A stretch of DNA of 64,000 nucleotides. Source: Blattamonas nauphoetae (Eukaryota > Preaxostyla > Oxymonadida). Position numbers and translations under genes: made by a program. Shown here piece by piece: positions 23,120-33,040 of this stretch. The stretch is taken from NCBI GenBank assembly GCA_033064195.1, contig JARBJD010000138.1, forward strand, positions 62,001-126,000, written 5' to 3'. Numbering within the stretch: the first letter of the stretch is position 1; every line of letters begins with the position of its first letter. The notes under the pieces were generated by a model. The model saw only the letters and a program-made list of their open reading frames with translations, searched no databases and had not been told where the DNA came from.

Positions 23120-25437
23120 TGGCTGAGGTCTACGGACAAGTATGCGATGAACAACCTCCCTCACACATTCTGTCGACGATCGGGGAAGCAATGATGTCTT
23201 CTGCTGATGCGGCGTGTTGCGCGCATTATGCCAGATACGTGACACCTTCGAATTCTGGTCGAATAGCATCTATATTGAACTTAACTCAGCCTGCCTCGGT
23301 GGATTCAGATCTGCTCACCCCTCCAAATCAGCGCCAGTCAAATGGAACACAGGGCGGTCATAGTCAATCTCAGACCATGAATCATTCGGCTTTCTCTCCC
23401 AGTGGGGGTCAGGCCTCCCCCGAATCAAACAAAAGGCCCATACAACCAACGATATCAAAAACAGCGGCCTCGAATTTAGTCTCAGAGCAGATTCCTCTCC
23501 CACTTCGTCTCCTCAACTCAATAGACAACTGGACGAAAGTTGGGGGAGCGCAGCGAGTGCAGGCAGGTGCACTTTGGAATTGGAAAGATGCGGAGTCTCC
23601 ACAGCGACTCCAGAACTTGAGCTGGGCGCCTCCGTTCCGTGGGAACCCGGAGGAAACGGAGGCGTTCCGGGCTCTCCTGGAGGAAGAGTTGAGGGCAGGA
23701 GTTGTTGTCGAGGTGCCGATTCAGGAAGTAGGAATGTCGCTCCATACGTTCTTAGTCCCCAAGCCTGGGGGGAAATTCCGAAAAATACTCAATGCGTCAC
23801 CTCTGAACGACGAGATTCAGGTGGACCATTTCAAAATGGAAAATATCAAAACAGTGATGGACCTGATTGTCGGTGGGGAATGGATGACCAGTCTAGACAT
23901 TCGGAACGCTTATCAACATGTCATAGTACCTCCTCAGCTTCGTCGTTATCTGTGCTTCGGCTACAACAACACCTTCTACCAATATGTTGGAATGCCCTTC
24001 GGGCTTGCAACCGCACCGCGGACTTTCACAAAAATTATCAAGATTGCAGTCAAATCGATGAGAGAAGAGCTCCAGACTCCAATTGTGTTTTACCTCGACG
24101 ACATTCTACTCCTATTCAAGACCAAAGAGGAAGCAGAAACGAAGACAAAGCAAGCCATGGAAAGGTTGGAAGCACTGGGATTCGAACTGTCTCAGAACAA
24201 ATGTCAGACAATCCCAAGTCAAACGATCGACTTTCTCGGTTGGACGATAGCATCACATACTCAGACCCTTTCCATTACACAGTCCAGGCAGAGCAAGCTG
24301 CTGAACACCCTTCGCATTCTTTGGCCGCAGGCGGTATCCAGCCAGCTGATACAGGTCAGAGCGCTGGCGAAAATTATAGGCCAGCTCAACTTCTTGCGCG
24401 AAGTCGTTCCCTCAGCGAGTCTCTATCTCAAAAGATTCAACAAGTTGAGAGACGAAACAGTCCGGAAGGCAGGATGGAACTCCAAGGCTCAGCTGTCTCC
24501 CCTTCTCAAGGGAGAGATCACATTCTGGAAGGCAACGATCACGGAGAATATACCACATTCGTTCAGACAACAGACCCCACAAGCGAACTTGACTGTAGAT
24601 GCCAGTCCCATGGGGTGGGGGTGTGTATTGGAGAGGAAAGGACAGACAACGTACCTACACGACAGCTGGACGGAACGACAACAGACAGAGACATCCAACT
24701 GGAAAGAAACTGCAGCAATCAGGTTTGCAGTAATCCGAGCAGCACCGATCCTCCATCCACAAGGAGTTACAGCAGTCCAGGTGTTCAGCGACAACACTGC
24801 AGCAGTCAACAACCTTCGGAGGCAGAGAGCATGCCCAGCGTTGACTCCAATCACCCGGCTGACACTAAAAACGATCCAGACAGCGGGCCTGACGATGACC
24901 GGGATCAACCACATCCCTGGGACACTCAATTCCACTGCGGATGCCCTGTCAAGACTTCATCCGCAGGCAGAATACACATTCACTCCACAGGCAATGAAAA
25001 CCATTCAAGAAAGATTGTCACTCGATCCGCAGATCGATCTTTTTGCATCAGCGCTGAACAAACAATGCGCAGCATATGTCTCGCTATCTCAGGACGAAAA
25101 CGCAGTTGGAAGAAACGCATTCTCCCTCGACTGGTCCGGGATGATTCAACCACTTCTTCATCCTCCTATTCTGCTGATCACTCGGGTTCTGAACAAGCTG
25201 ATGAAGGAAACAGTTCATCAGGGGATTCTGATCACCCCAAACTGGGACAATCAACCTTGGTCCCCTCTCCTGAAAAAAGTCGAAGTGGAATCATTCGTTC
25301 TAGGCCCATTCATTCAAATGACTCAATATTTAAGCAACGACAGAGAGCTGAAGCTCCCGCCCGGAATGGTAAGAGTTTCTATAGTGGGCAGGAGAACATC
25401 GATGGACTGCACTTCTTCCGCGAGCTGTGTCGAATAG
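22993..25437 (+). CDS. reverse transcriptase - RNase H frame of the DIRS-type element
   Basis: RT fingers and palm are visible: SLDIRNAYQHVIVP, the GMPFGLATAPRTF segment and the YLDD catalytic box near 24093-24105. An RNase H domain follows (LTVDASPMGWG, then VFSDNTAAVNNL). The arrangement is that of DIRS/Ngaro-type elements rather than Ty3 or copia, as there is no protease or DDE integrase downstream. Confidence 0.8.
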   Translation: MRNVLEIPVEMAKNSLILTPDRRIQDQALLTSTQSSLSSVGLMAEVYGQVCDEQPPSHILSTIGEAMMSSADAACCAHYARYVTPSNSGRIASILNLTQPASVDSDLLTPPNQRQSNGTQGGHSQSQTMNHSAFSPSGGQASPESNKRPIQPTISKTAASNLVSEQIPLPLRLLNSIDNWTKVGGAQRVQAGALWNWKDAESPQRLQNLSWAPPFRGNPEETEAFRALLEEELRAGVVVEVPIQEVGMSLHTFLVPKPGGKFRKILNASPLNDEIQVDHFKMENIKTVMDLIVGGEWMTSLDIRNAYQHVIVPPQLRRYLCFGYNNTFYQYVGMPFGLATAPRTFTKIIKIAVKSMREELQTPIVFYLDDILLLFKTKEEAETKTKQAMERLEALGFELSQNKCQTIPSQTIDFLGWTIASHTQTLSITQSRQSKLLNTLRILWPQAVSSQLIQVRALAKIIGQLNFLREVVPSASLYLKRFNKLRDETVRKAGWNSKAQLSPLLKGEITFWKATITENIPHSFRQQTPQANLTVDASPMGWGCVLERKGQTTYLHDSWTERQQTETSNWKETAAIRFAVIRAAPILHPQGVTAVQVFSDNTAAVNNLRRQRACPALTPITRLTLKTIQTAGLTMTGINHIPGTLNSTADALSRLHPQAEYTFTPQAMKTIQERLSLDPQIDLFASALNKQCAAYVSLSQDENAVGRNAFSLDWSGMIQPLLHPPILLITRVLNKLMKETVHQGILITPNWDNQPWSPLLKKVEVESFVLGPFIQMTQYLSNDRELKLPPGMVRVSIVGRRTSMDCTSSASCVE

Positions 25438-26465
25438 GAAAGATTGATGGACGAGTTGTGCAAAGAGAGGAGAAGCGATATAAACAGAAAGGACCGTGGA
25501 TGCGAGCGTGGAAGTTGTTTCGACTGTTCTGCCAGAACAACAACTTCTCGTCCGACACCATCATCCAGCCTTCGAACAAGATCGAACCGATTCTGTGCAC
25601 GTTCATGGAGGAACTCGCACAACAGTTCCCTCCTCCCAGTCAACTACCACACACAGTCCTTGTCAAAGTGGTCAAGTCCCTCGGCCTCTTTCACCCAACG
25701 CTCCACTCTCCACACTCCCACATCTCTTCGTACCGGAAACTACTAGCGAAGGAGAGCCCGTCATCGAGACACCAGAAGAAATACCATGTGATGTGGCACA
25801 TTAACCTCCTTTTGGATTGGGTACGATCAACTTGGGAGCGAGCCCACTCAGATCACACTCTACATCAGCGTCGAACCTGTGCACTTCTCCTCGCCTCAAC
25901 CTGCTGTCGCAGAACGGAGATTGTGAATCTCCGTTGGAAGGATATTGAGTTCATCAAGAAGTCTGATCACAACCCTGAGTCCTTCGCGACTATCTCGATC
26001 ATTGCGAAAAAGAACCAAACTGAAAAAGAAATCCGCTGTGTCCGCGATGAGGGTGAACCAAGTTACTCTCCATTCATTGCCCTGTCACAACACAGATCAA
26101 ATGTCATCTCCGCCTTCCCTGAGCTATCCGATCCAGATCAATTCAAAGAGTCAAAAGTCTGGATCAACATGAATGATGGTTCGGCTGCAAAGATGCCGCA
26201 GGTTGCCGCTATGTTAAAAGACATTCTGACAGAGATTGGAGTCCCTGAACCTTTCGGACCCTATACCATCAAGCATTCCTCCGTAAGCTACCTACGCAGA
26301 GTGGCCAAGGTACCACTTGACGTCCTGAACGGGCATGTTGGGTGGTCGCAGCGATCAACGGCGGCCGACGACTACTATTCGGCGCCGATCTTGATTGGGA
26401 CCTCGGCTCCAGAACTGGCACGCGAATGGTGGCAGCCCCTGAGGGGATTCGGCCACGACAAGTAG
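23574..26465 (+). CDS. frame containing the tyrosine recombinase of the DIRS-type element
   Basis: The recognisable part is the last 370 or so codons (about 25350-26465). It has a CCRRTEIVNLRW box carrying the first catalytic Arg, a later IKHSSVSYLR and LNGHVGWS segment, and a final DDYY supplying the Tyr, as in tyrosine recombinases. The upstream part of this frame overlaps the RT frame and is probably not all used. It occupies the place of an integrase. Confidence 0.7.
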   Translation: MELERCGVSTATPELELGASVPWEPGGNGGVPGSPGGRVEGRSCCRGADSGSRNVAPYVLSPQAWGEIPKNTQCVTSERRDSGGPFQNGKYQNSDGPDCRWGMDDQSRHSERLSTCHSTSSASSLSVLRLQQHLLPICWNALRACNRTADFHKNYQDCSQIDERRAPDSNCVLPRRHSTPIQDQRGSRNEDKASHGKVGSTGIRTVSEQMSDNPKSNDRLSRLDDSITYSDPFHYTVQAEQAAEHPSHSLAAGGIQPADTGQSAGENYRPAQLLARSRSLSESLSQKIQQVERRNSPEGRMELQGSAVSPSQGRDHILEGNDHGEYTTFVQTTDPTSELDCRCQSHGVGVCIGEERTDNVPTRQLDGTTTDRDIQLERNCSNQVCSNPSSTDPPSTRSYSSPGVQRQHCSSQQPSEAESMPSVDSNHPADTKNDPDSGPDDDRDQPHPWDTQFHCGCPVKTSSAGRIHIHSTGNENHSRKIVTRSADRSFCISAEQTMRSICLAISGRKRSWKKRILPRLVRDDSTTSSSSYSADHSGSEQADEGNSSSGDSDHPKLGQSTLVPSPEKSRSGIIRSRPIHSNDSIFKQRQRAEAPARNGKSFYSGQENIDGLHFFRELCRIGKIDGRVVQREEKRYKQKGPWMRAWKLFRLFCQNNNFSSDTIIQPSNKIEPILCTFMEELAQQFPPPSQLPHTVLVKVVKSLGLFHPTLHSPHSHISSYRKLLAKESPSSRHQKKYHVMWHINLLLDWVRSTWERAHSDHTLHQRRTCALLLASTCCRRTEIVNLRWKDIEFIKKSDHNPESFATISIIAKKNQTEKEIRCVRDEGEPSYSPFIALSQHRSNVISAFPELSDPDQFKESKVWINMNDGSAAKMPQVAAMLKDILTEIGVPEPFGPYTIKHSSVSYLRRVAKVPLDVLNGHVGWSQRSTAADDYYSAPILIGTSAPELAREWWQPLRGFGHDK

Positions 26466-26570
26466 TAAGGAGAATCGAAGAACACATTTGGACTATCTTC
26501 CTTTCACTTCTCATTGATTTCTTTCTCTCTCTTTTCATTCAGTTTATACATTTAGTTTCTCCTTTCAACA

Positions 26571-26649
26571 CTCGATGTGTTGAGGAGCCCTCGTTTGGGC
26601 TTGGAGTGACCAGGGGGAACTCCTCCAAGACAAACGAGTGCTCCTCAAA
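26571..26649. repeat. internal complementary region of the DIRS-type element
   Basis: The first part (26571 to about 26624) is the complement of the left end; the second (about 26625-26649) is the complement of the right outer end. This is the signature of the DIRS circle junction and helps fix the element's outer boundaries. Confidence 0.8.
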
Positions 26650-26922
26650 CATTACAACTCTGCCACACAAGCCGGCACGTTCTGGACCCCACAGCTGGTA
26701 ATTGGGCTGCACACTCTGTTGTACCACTAGTGTTGGTTTTGTTTCACTTCACCTCGTCCACTTGGACCATTTGGCAAGTTTTTGTTCCCTGTTAGGGATT
26801 TCTTGCCCACACTTTTTTGTTTCCTCAACGGTCCTTATAGGGGCAAACCAACCTGTGAACTTTATGTTCCCCGTTGGGTTTAAAGAAACAGATAAAACTT
26901 CTTATTTGGTTTCTTTGTGTCA

Positions 26923-26999
26923 GTTTCGATCTGGCACCCATTACACGTCAGTGTACTATCTCGATGTGTTGAGGAGCACTCGTTTGTCTTGGAAGATTC
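26923..26999. repeat. right inverted terminal repeat of the DIRS-type element
   Basis: Complement of the left end, starting GTTTCGATCTGGCACCCATT. Host sequence resumes at the CGG at 27000-27002. Confidence 0.8.
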
Positions 27000-28166
27000 C
27001 GGTGAGTGGAGGGTGACCAGGAGAAACTTTGCTTTGTCGGATGAGTTGTCGTCAATAGTGAAGTTCAGAGTGTCCAGAAGGAATGACAAGGAGCAGTTGG
27101 TCTGGAGATCAACACTTGTGTGTTTGGAGTGGCTGATTGTTGACTCGACGTTTTCGTCGCTGATCAGAGTGGTGGTGCACCAACAATCACTGGGAAGCAC
27201 TCCGACTGTTCGTTGAAGGACGGATCGGGGATTGGAGAAGAGTGACGGCTTGAGTGAGGAGATGCGGGAAAACGATTGTGCAAGTGGCGTGACAGATGGG
27301 ATGAAGAAAGAGGATGGTGCGTCCAACGCAGGTTGTAATGATGTCGATGGAAAGGAGGGAAACTGAAGATGAGATGCGAATGGGGCGGATTCAGCGAACA
27401 GGAGTGTCACCGCGAGAGATGTCTTCGTCGATGGGTCGCTGCTTCGGGAATTTCCAGTGGCCGACAAAGGTGCATCCGGAGTATCGCCAAATGCAGCGTG
27501 GTGAGGTGATTGTGCGACCTTTGGGGTGAGAAGGGGGTGGAGTGATGGGCTTGGTTTGGGAAGGTTGGATGTGAGGCGAAGTTGGATGAAAATCACTCCA
27601 AATCTCTGAGTTTTCCCCGATTCTGAGGCCACAGAGAGAGGAGTTGATGAAAGTCGTGAATTTCCACTTTTGGAGGACTTTTCCGTTCCGAACGTTGTCA
27701 ATGTCCTCGAATCTGATCCTGCCCTTCCTCGCGTGTCGGAAGACCCTGATAATCTGGTGAACTGATTATATCCTTCATCTCGTGGGATATTCTGGGGCCT
27801 AACAGGTTCTTCAAGAAATGAGAGGAATTGCGTGGAAATGTTTCGTGTTGATTCTGTCGGCTGGACGTACTTTGGTTTGTACAAATGAATGTAAATACCA
27901 ACAGCCTTTCCTTCCTGCAGGTCGGCAAGGAGGTCTGGGGAGATATCTGTCCATCCCCGAGCGGCGGAGGATGACTGGTTTTGGATCCGAATTTGGTGAT
28001 CCTTCCCTTGAGAGAGAATCTCATCAAGTGATGGATCCAGTAAAGCTCCTTTACTCGGAAAGACAGTAGAATGAGAGAGCTCATGGTTTCTCTTCGATAG
28101 GCGGCGAATCGAGCATGACAATCGCAGAGACGAAAAATGGTGAGATTGGAGGTCTAGTGAGGACAT
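27000..28166 (-). CDS. 5' half of the gene split by the DIRS-type element
   Basis: ATG at 28166 (MSSLDLQSHHFSSL...), 389 codons to the insertion point, ending ...KFLLVTLHSP. Ser/Pro-rich linkers separate short beta-like stretches (GIYIHLYKPKY, RFGVIFIQLRL). Not recognised. The reading frame continues in phase in the 3' half at 22198. No intron is needed within this half. The start is the first ATG in a frame that reads well at once, but an upstream exon cannot be excluded. Confidence 0.55.
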
Positions 28167-28650
28167 AAGAGAAAAAAGATATCAAAATGAGTGGACGCGA
28201 AGAATGATCAACTCAATGACGAATTTAAAGAGGATATTTACATAAGACAGAACAAACAGAATGTGTGAGTGCGTGTTGAGAAGTTCTGGAAGGGTGAATG
28301 CTGTGAATATGATGTTGATCCGAGTAACCCCTCATTTTTATCGATCTGGACCCCGATCTTCAGACTAGACCAGCTCGAGGACTGACAAATGGTGATGAGT
28401 TAAAAATGATTGCATACGACAAATCGTGACCCAATCGTCGAGATATGGAGAAGAGACATCGGTCACTCTCGATAAGTTTCACAAAGCAAGCAATTTGTTC
28501 GTTGATCTAAACGATTGGAGCGAATCAAAAAAGAGCGTCAAACTCTGTTCTTGGCGAGAAATAGACAAAAGAATGGAGAAAATTTGAACAAAATCTTCAA
28601 GAGAGATCCACAATATCAATCAGACAATCCTGTTCGGAGTTTCAACGAGA
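28167..28650. other. intergenic between divergent genes
   Basis: AT-rich, no open frame of note. It should hold the promoters of the split gene (minus) and the cyclin-like gene (plus). No clear core promoter motif was recognised. Confidence 0.35.
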
Positions 28651-29475
28651 ATGGATTCAATGTGGGTTAGATCAGCGTTCACAAAATTCGCTTCTCGGAA
28701 TCAAAGAGAGATGGCCACTCCAAATTATGCAGTTCATGCGCCTCAGAGTTTCATCCCGAAACCGTGCATTAGAACTCCTCAACAATTGTTTCTTTTCTTA
28801 TTTCTTCAATTCATCTTTGCTCTCACCGATTTCGTCTATTATTTACTCATCATCTTTCCCAGGAATGCCACACCTCTCTCACAGCGAATTCCGGCGATTA
28901 CTCCAAACTCTTCGTCCTCCTCGTTATCCATCTCGTCACCCAACGACAAACGAACCCCAATCACCAAAATCGACGAATATGCCCTCGATGTTACTCAAGA
29001 CCTCCTGGATACCATTTCGGACCACATCGTTCAGCTCTTCTTGGATATCACAGATGACGCTGAGATCCAGCCGAAATCCGAAATGATCACCAAAACCCGC
29101 AATCTGCTCAACCTGGTCAACCGAAACATCCGCTTCTCCACCGGCGAAATCCTCTACACATGCTTCCTGATCGAGCGCGTCCTCCGCACCGAACTCGACG
29201 ACGTCCGCGACCCGCCGTACCCAATCGCCCGCCCAGGCAACTGGGGCACTATTATTCTCTGCGGGATTGTCCTGGCGCTTAAGATGCAGCGCGACGGCGG
29301 ATACAAAAGCCATTACTGGAAGCGGCTGCTCGGTGTACAGCCAGAGTCACTCCTTCAATCTGAGCTGATCTTGCTTTCGAGACTTCGTTTTGTGGTGTTT
29401 GTGGGAAGGGAGGAGTTGGAAGAGTATGAAACACTCACTATCAGATCTGGCTCGGTCCAGCTGGATGATTATTAA
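28651..29475 (+). CDS. cyclin-box protein, PHO80/cyclin-Y-like
   Basis: The second half carries a cyclin box of the Pcl/PHO80/cyclin-Y kind: STGEILYTCFLIERVLR (helices 1-2), then GTIILCGIVLALKMQRDGGY (helix 3), then SHYWKRLLGVQPESLLQSE and LLSRLRFVVFVGREELEEYE (helices 4-5). Such cyclins bind and direct a cyclin-dependent kinase. The N-terminal third is less cyclin-like; the stretch FLFLFLQFIFALTDFVYYLL just before a CCCAG (about 28862) may be an intron rather than a membrane helix, in which case the start is upstream in a short first exon. The stop is TAA at 29473-29475. Confidence 0.65.
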   Translation: MDSMWVRSAFTKFASRNQREMATPNYAVHAPQSFIPKPCIRTPQQLFLFLFLQFIFALTDFVYYLLIIFPRNATPLSQRIPAITPNSSSSSLSISSPNDKRTPITKIDEYALDVTQDLLDTISDHIVQLFLDITDDAEIQPKSEMITKTRNLLNLVNRNIRFSTGEILYTCFLIERVLRTELDDVRDPPYPIARPGNWGTIILCGIVLALKMQRDGGYKSHYWKRLLGVQPESLLQSELILLSRLRFVVFVGREELEEYETLTIRSGSVQLDDY

Positions 29476-29789
29476 CCCTTTTGGTTTACTCCATCTTCTG
29501 TTTGAGGGCTCTTCCCCACTCTTCTGTGCATAGCTATCATTATCTGTTTAATGCTCCCTTTTTCACAAAATAGGAAGAAAATACACTCGACAAGATGAAC
29601 TCTTCTCAAACAGTCCATCATAATTTTCTCGCATTATTGAGATGAGTAAACCTCGACGTCGTGTGACCACTCCGGATCCTGATTAGTTTGCTCAACTCAT
29701 ATTTCAATCCACCATTAACTTCTTCTTAACAGACTCCAACATCTCATCGTCACTTTTTCTCGAACATTCCTGAATCTCTCTTCATGTAG
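29476..29789. other. intergenic / unresolved 5' end of the SUN gene
   Basis: Contains candidate start codons (ATG at 29594 and 29642) and acceptor-like AG sites at 29730 and 29789, but I could not fit a first exon in phase. Confidence 0.3.
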
Positions 29790-31575
29790 TGTCCCTTCTG
29801 AGCCCGAAGATCTTCTCGGTGTGTCTGTACTTCCGACTGTGCGCCCTCCGTTGGATCGTCACCGAAATTCAGCCATCCGTGAAGATGAGGCTCTCCTGAG
29901 TGAACGAATCGAAAATTTGGCACCAACTGAAAATAATCAAATTGTATTTGTAGTAAACGATGAACGACATTCTCCAAAACTTCCATCTTCTGCCAAACAG
30001 CGCCGCAGAACGAAGAAGACAGAAAAACTATCATCCACACCCCAAACAGTAACACCACAATCAATTGCAACTGAACCGCAAGTTCCCCCAGCTAGAGAGC
30101 CCACTTCCGGAAAGACTCTTCTTCTGCGTCTCTGGGAACGGTCAGAACGATTTGTGACAATCGCCGTCCTGTTTCTGATCGCTGCAGGGTTTAGTTATGC
30201 CCTCTCAGCATTGTTCCACCTTAATTCTCCAGCTGACACAAGTGTGCATGTTGTGAAACCAGATCGAACCGACACAAAGCTCCTCAAATTGACGAAACAA
30301 GAAGCACAACGACTCCGGAAGGAAGCCGACAAACAGATTGAAGAAATGCACAAGGAAGTTTCAAGACTTGTTTCGAAGATTGAGTCTCTGGAAAAATTGT
30401 CTCAAGGAGAGAAACGATCACCAGATAATTCAAAACACTCCGAAAGACTGGAAGATCGAATTGTGTGAGCTTTTATCCCAATTTTACATGTCTCCACAAT
30501 CTTTAGACTCTCCTCCAGCATTCTGTGAATTCTCTCTTGGCAACACTTGGATATCCAAAAATCAATTTCTCTTCAGATTCTGATGATTTGCAAGCGTTAC
30601 TTCCGTTTCTCAATCCTCCATCTCATCCCTTCGTGAGTACCCCGTATGTCTAGTCACTCCATTTTTCATTATTTTATGCATTATCCACTCATTTTGTGTG
30701 AAACCATCGAACCTCCCACATCTTCATATTGTCCTCTTTTGACTCTTGCAGACTTCTCAATGTTGCAGTTACCTCAGCCGGAGCTCGCGTGGTGTCCTGG
30801 TCCGATCTATTTGATTACCGACGTGTCGCCAAAGAAGAACTCGTTTTCAATCACTCTGACAGCACTAAGTCAGTTCATTCCTCCCTCAGTGACAGTCCTG
30901 ACACTCGTAATTGTTCTGATGATCGATATCCCGTCATTCGTCGAGAAATGAGGCCAAAACACATCTGGACTCAAATCACAAGCCGTGGACGCAAAAGGGA
31001 AGAAGCAAGAACTGCACAAGTCATTTTGGATGTTTGGCTCCCCTTTTATTTTTAAATTTTCGTCTTCTCCTCATCATATCGACGTCATTCATGTTTCTAA
31101 TCGCTTCCTCTTTCAGCCTTCACTTGAGCTTGGATCCTGCCTTCCACTCGCCATTCATCAGAACAAGTCCTCGCCTGCGTTTGTGACAATTGATCTTCTC
31201 AGAAAGTTCAACGTCCAGGCTGTGTCACTCTCACACTCCCCATCGTCCTCTGCCCTCCTCCAATCTCGCCTGTCCGCTCCAGCCCATTTTCAGGTGTTCT
31301 GCGATGATAAAATTGCTTCGAACTCCTCTCATGTTGACCTTTCTTCGAATCATTCACCAAACCAGACAAGATTCTTTCTGGGCGAAGGACATTATGATTT
31401 TGGGAAAACAACGAAACAAAACACCACCCAAACATTTTACATGACAAAATCATCACATGAAGACACTTATCAACCATGCAGACACGTCCGCGTTGAACTT
31501 CTGTCGAATCACGGAGACCTGGACTTTGTGTGTCTGTACAACGTTCAAGTCCATCCTGATCTCACAAAAGAGTAA
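29790..31575 (+). CDS. SUN-domain inner nuclear membrane protein
   Basis: Exons fitted in phase: about 29790-30462, 30507-30643, 30752-31031 and 31117-31575, with GT-AG introns of 44, 108 and 85 nt. The order is a basic, Ser/Pro-rich nucleoplasmic N-terminus, one transmembrane helix (RFVTIAVLFLIAAGFSYALS, near 30150), a short coiled coil (KQIEEMHKEVSRLVSKIESL), then a C-terminal SUN domain: LLNVAVTSAGARVVSW, ILDPSLELGSCLPLAI (the PGxCW-like region), SRLSAPAHFQVF, FFLGEGHYDF, and the closing RVELLSNHGDLDFVCLYNVQV, typical of SUN domains. SUN proteins cross the inner nuclear membrane and bind KASH peptides in the perinuclear space. The start codon lies in an upstream exon I could not place. The last exon and its flank are duplicated at 41.2-42.1 kb. 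Confidence 0.8.
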
Positions 31576-32225
31576 GTTGTGAGGTGTTACTTTTCAGGGA
31601 GACAGTTTGATTGGCATCTTTTTCTTTGTTGGACTCAAGTCAGTCGTTTTCTTTTCTCAGCTTCAGTATTGCTTTGAGTCGCTTGAAAGTGTGAAAATAA
31701 TGTGGATCCACAGAGATAGCTGATCAAATTTTTGCAGTCAACTTACATCGGGAGGTAGCAGGGCGTATGGCATCGCTGATGCGAATAGGGCGTTCGTTAT
31801 CTCTTGCACTCTTTCTCTTTCCTCCTTCTCCTGTTTCTGAAGAGCGGCTTCGTCTTCGGCGGTCATTTGTTTCTGAGTTTTCTTGTTTTTCTCTTTCTTT
31901 TTCGGAGCATTCTCGTTTGTTTTCGGTCTTTGCGGTTCTATGAGCATGAGCTTGCGAATCAATCCTTTGATGAATTCTGCTTGTTTTTTGGTTCTCCCGG
32001 AGGGGACTCCGAGCTGGCCAATCAACCAGTCGATGACTGCGACAATGCGCACAGCTTCAGGCACACTCCGCGACTCGAAGAGAAGATCACACAGTGACAG
32101 GTAGAACTCGAGCTTCTTTTTATCTTCTTCACTTTTCGGCCTGACGAGAGCTTTAATAGCAGAATGAAGTTCTTCTGTTGTGGGAACACTGGGCGTTGGT
32201 TTCTCCTCAAGTTCAGTGTCTGAGG
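30646..32225 (+). repeat. 1.58-kb direct repeat, copy 1
   Basis: Matches 41210-42789 at a constant offset of 10,564 bp with no indel and no difference noticed by eye, including introns. It contains the last two SUN exons and, convergent to them, a partial giant-gene copy. Confidence 0.85.
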
Positions 32226-32892
32226 GTTGGATGTCATCTGTCTGCTGATTGACAGAGCCTGTCTGGCTGACGGGAGATGGAGCTGGAGTGGAAGGTGATG
32301 CGTTGATCGGAGGTGAGGGTTGAGTTTGTTTGGCTTTTTGACCAGCTTTAGTCGATTTCGATAGGGGTTCTGGTGTTTCGGGTTTGGGAAACAGATATGT
32401 CAATTTCTGACTCAGTTCCTGGCTGTTCCCGAGGATTGTCCTTTCTCGAAGGCGATTTTGAAATGTCGTCACAAATTCCTTCCATCTGGTCGACAGATCT
32501 TCGATGACTTCACAAAAAATGAGAAGCAGTTCCTTTACGGCCGCATTCTTGGATGATATGGGATCCTTCTTAGTTTGGAAGGACATGCTCCACGCTATCG
32601 TCTCTTTTTCACTCTCGATGTCGAGGAGGGTTTCCTGGTCTTTTTTTCGAAGTTGCATGTCCTCCGGGGAGAGGACAGCGAACGGGACGGTCGGTGTGCA
32701 CCCGACCATTGCGACAGCATTTTCCGCCAGTGAGAAAGTCGGGACACGAAAGATGTGACAGAGATGGTTCGAAGAAGGCTCTGGAGTGGACGATGCTTGG
32801 GCTTGCGTTTGTGGAGAGGTGTCTTCTTTCTTTTCTGGAGGGGGGAGTCGTTTCTTGTGGATGATCGATGGCCCAAATCGAACTCGGAACAT
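31738..32892 (-). pseudogene. partial copy of the giant NTPase family (broken)
   Basis: About 384 codons matching the part of giant gene 1 that follows its P-loop domain (38743-39890 region), nearly identical over about 1 kb. The N-terminal P-loop part and the whole long C-terminal part are absent. It lies tail to tail with the SUN gene. Treated as a fossil piece of the family. Confidence 0.75.
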
Positions 32893-33040
32893 GAATTTAC
32901 CTCACATTTTCACCAAATTGTGCAAAAACATGAAAATTGCGAATGGTTTCTGAATGAAGAAATGATGAGTGATTAGTATAATCTTTTTTCTTGGGGAGGA
33001 TAGTAACTAGACACGAATATTCATTTTAGTGCATGACAAT

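Larger units (their letters stand above)
22199..26999 (+). mobile_element. DIRS-type tyrosine-recombinase retrotransposon, looks whole or nearly so
   Basis: Inverted terminal repeats (22199-22291 and 26923-26999), an internal complementary region (26571-26649) made of both ends in opposite order, and reverse transcriptase, RNase H and tyrosine recombinase regions together define the DIRS order. It replicates through a circular intermediate and integrates by tyrosine recombinase, which explains why no ordinary LTRs or integrase are seen. The coding frames overlap, as this family is known to have. The near-perfect ends and the still collinear host halves suggest a young insertion. The element is oriented opposite to the host gene it splits. 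Confidence 0.85.

Noticed and set aside
22199-26999. Element as an LTR retrotransposon or LINE
   Set aside because: No LTRs, protease, DDE integrase or poly(A) tail; inverted ends, the internal complementary region and a tyrosine recombinase point to DIRS.
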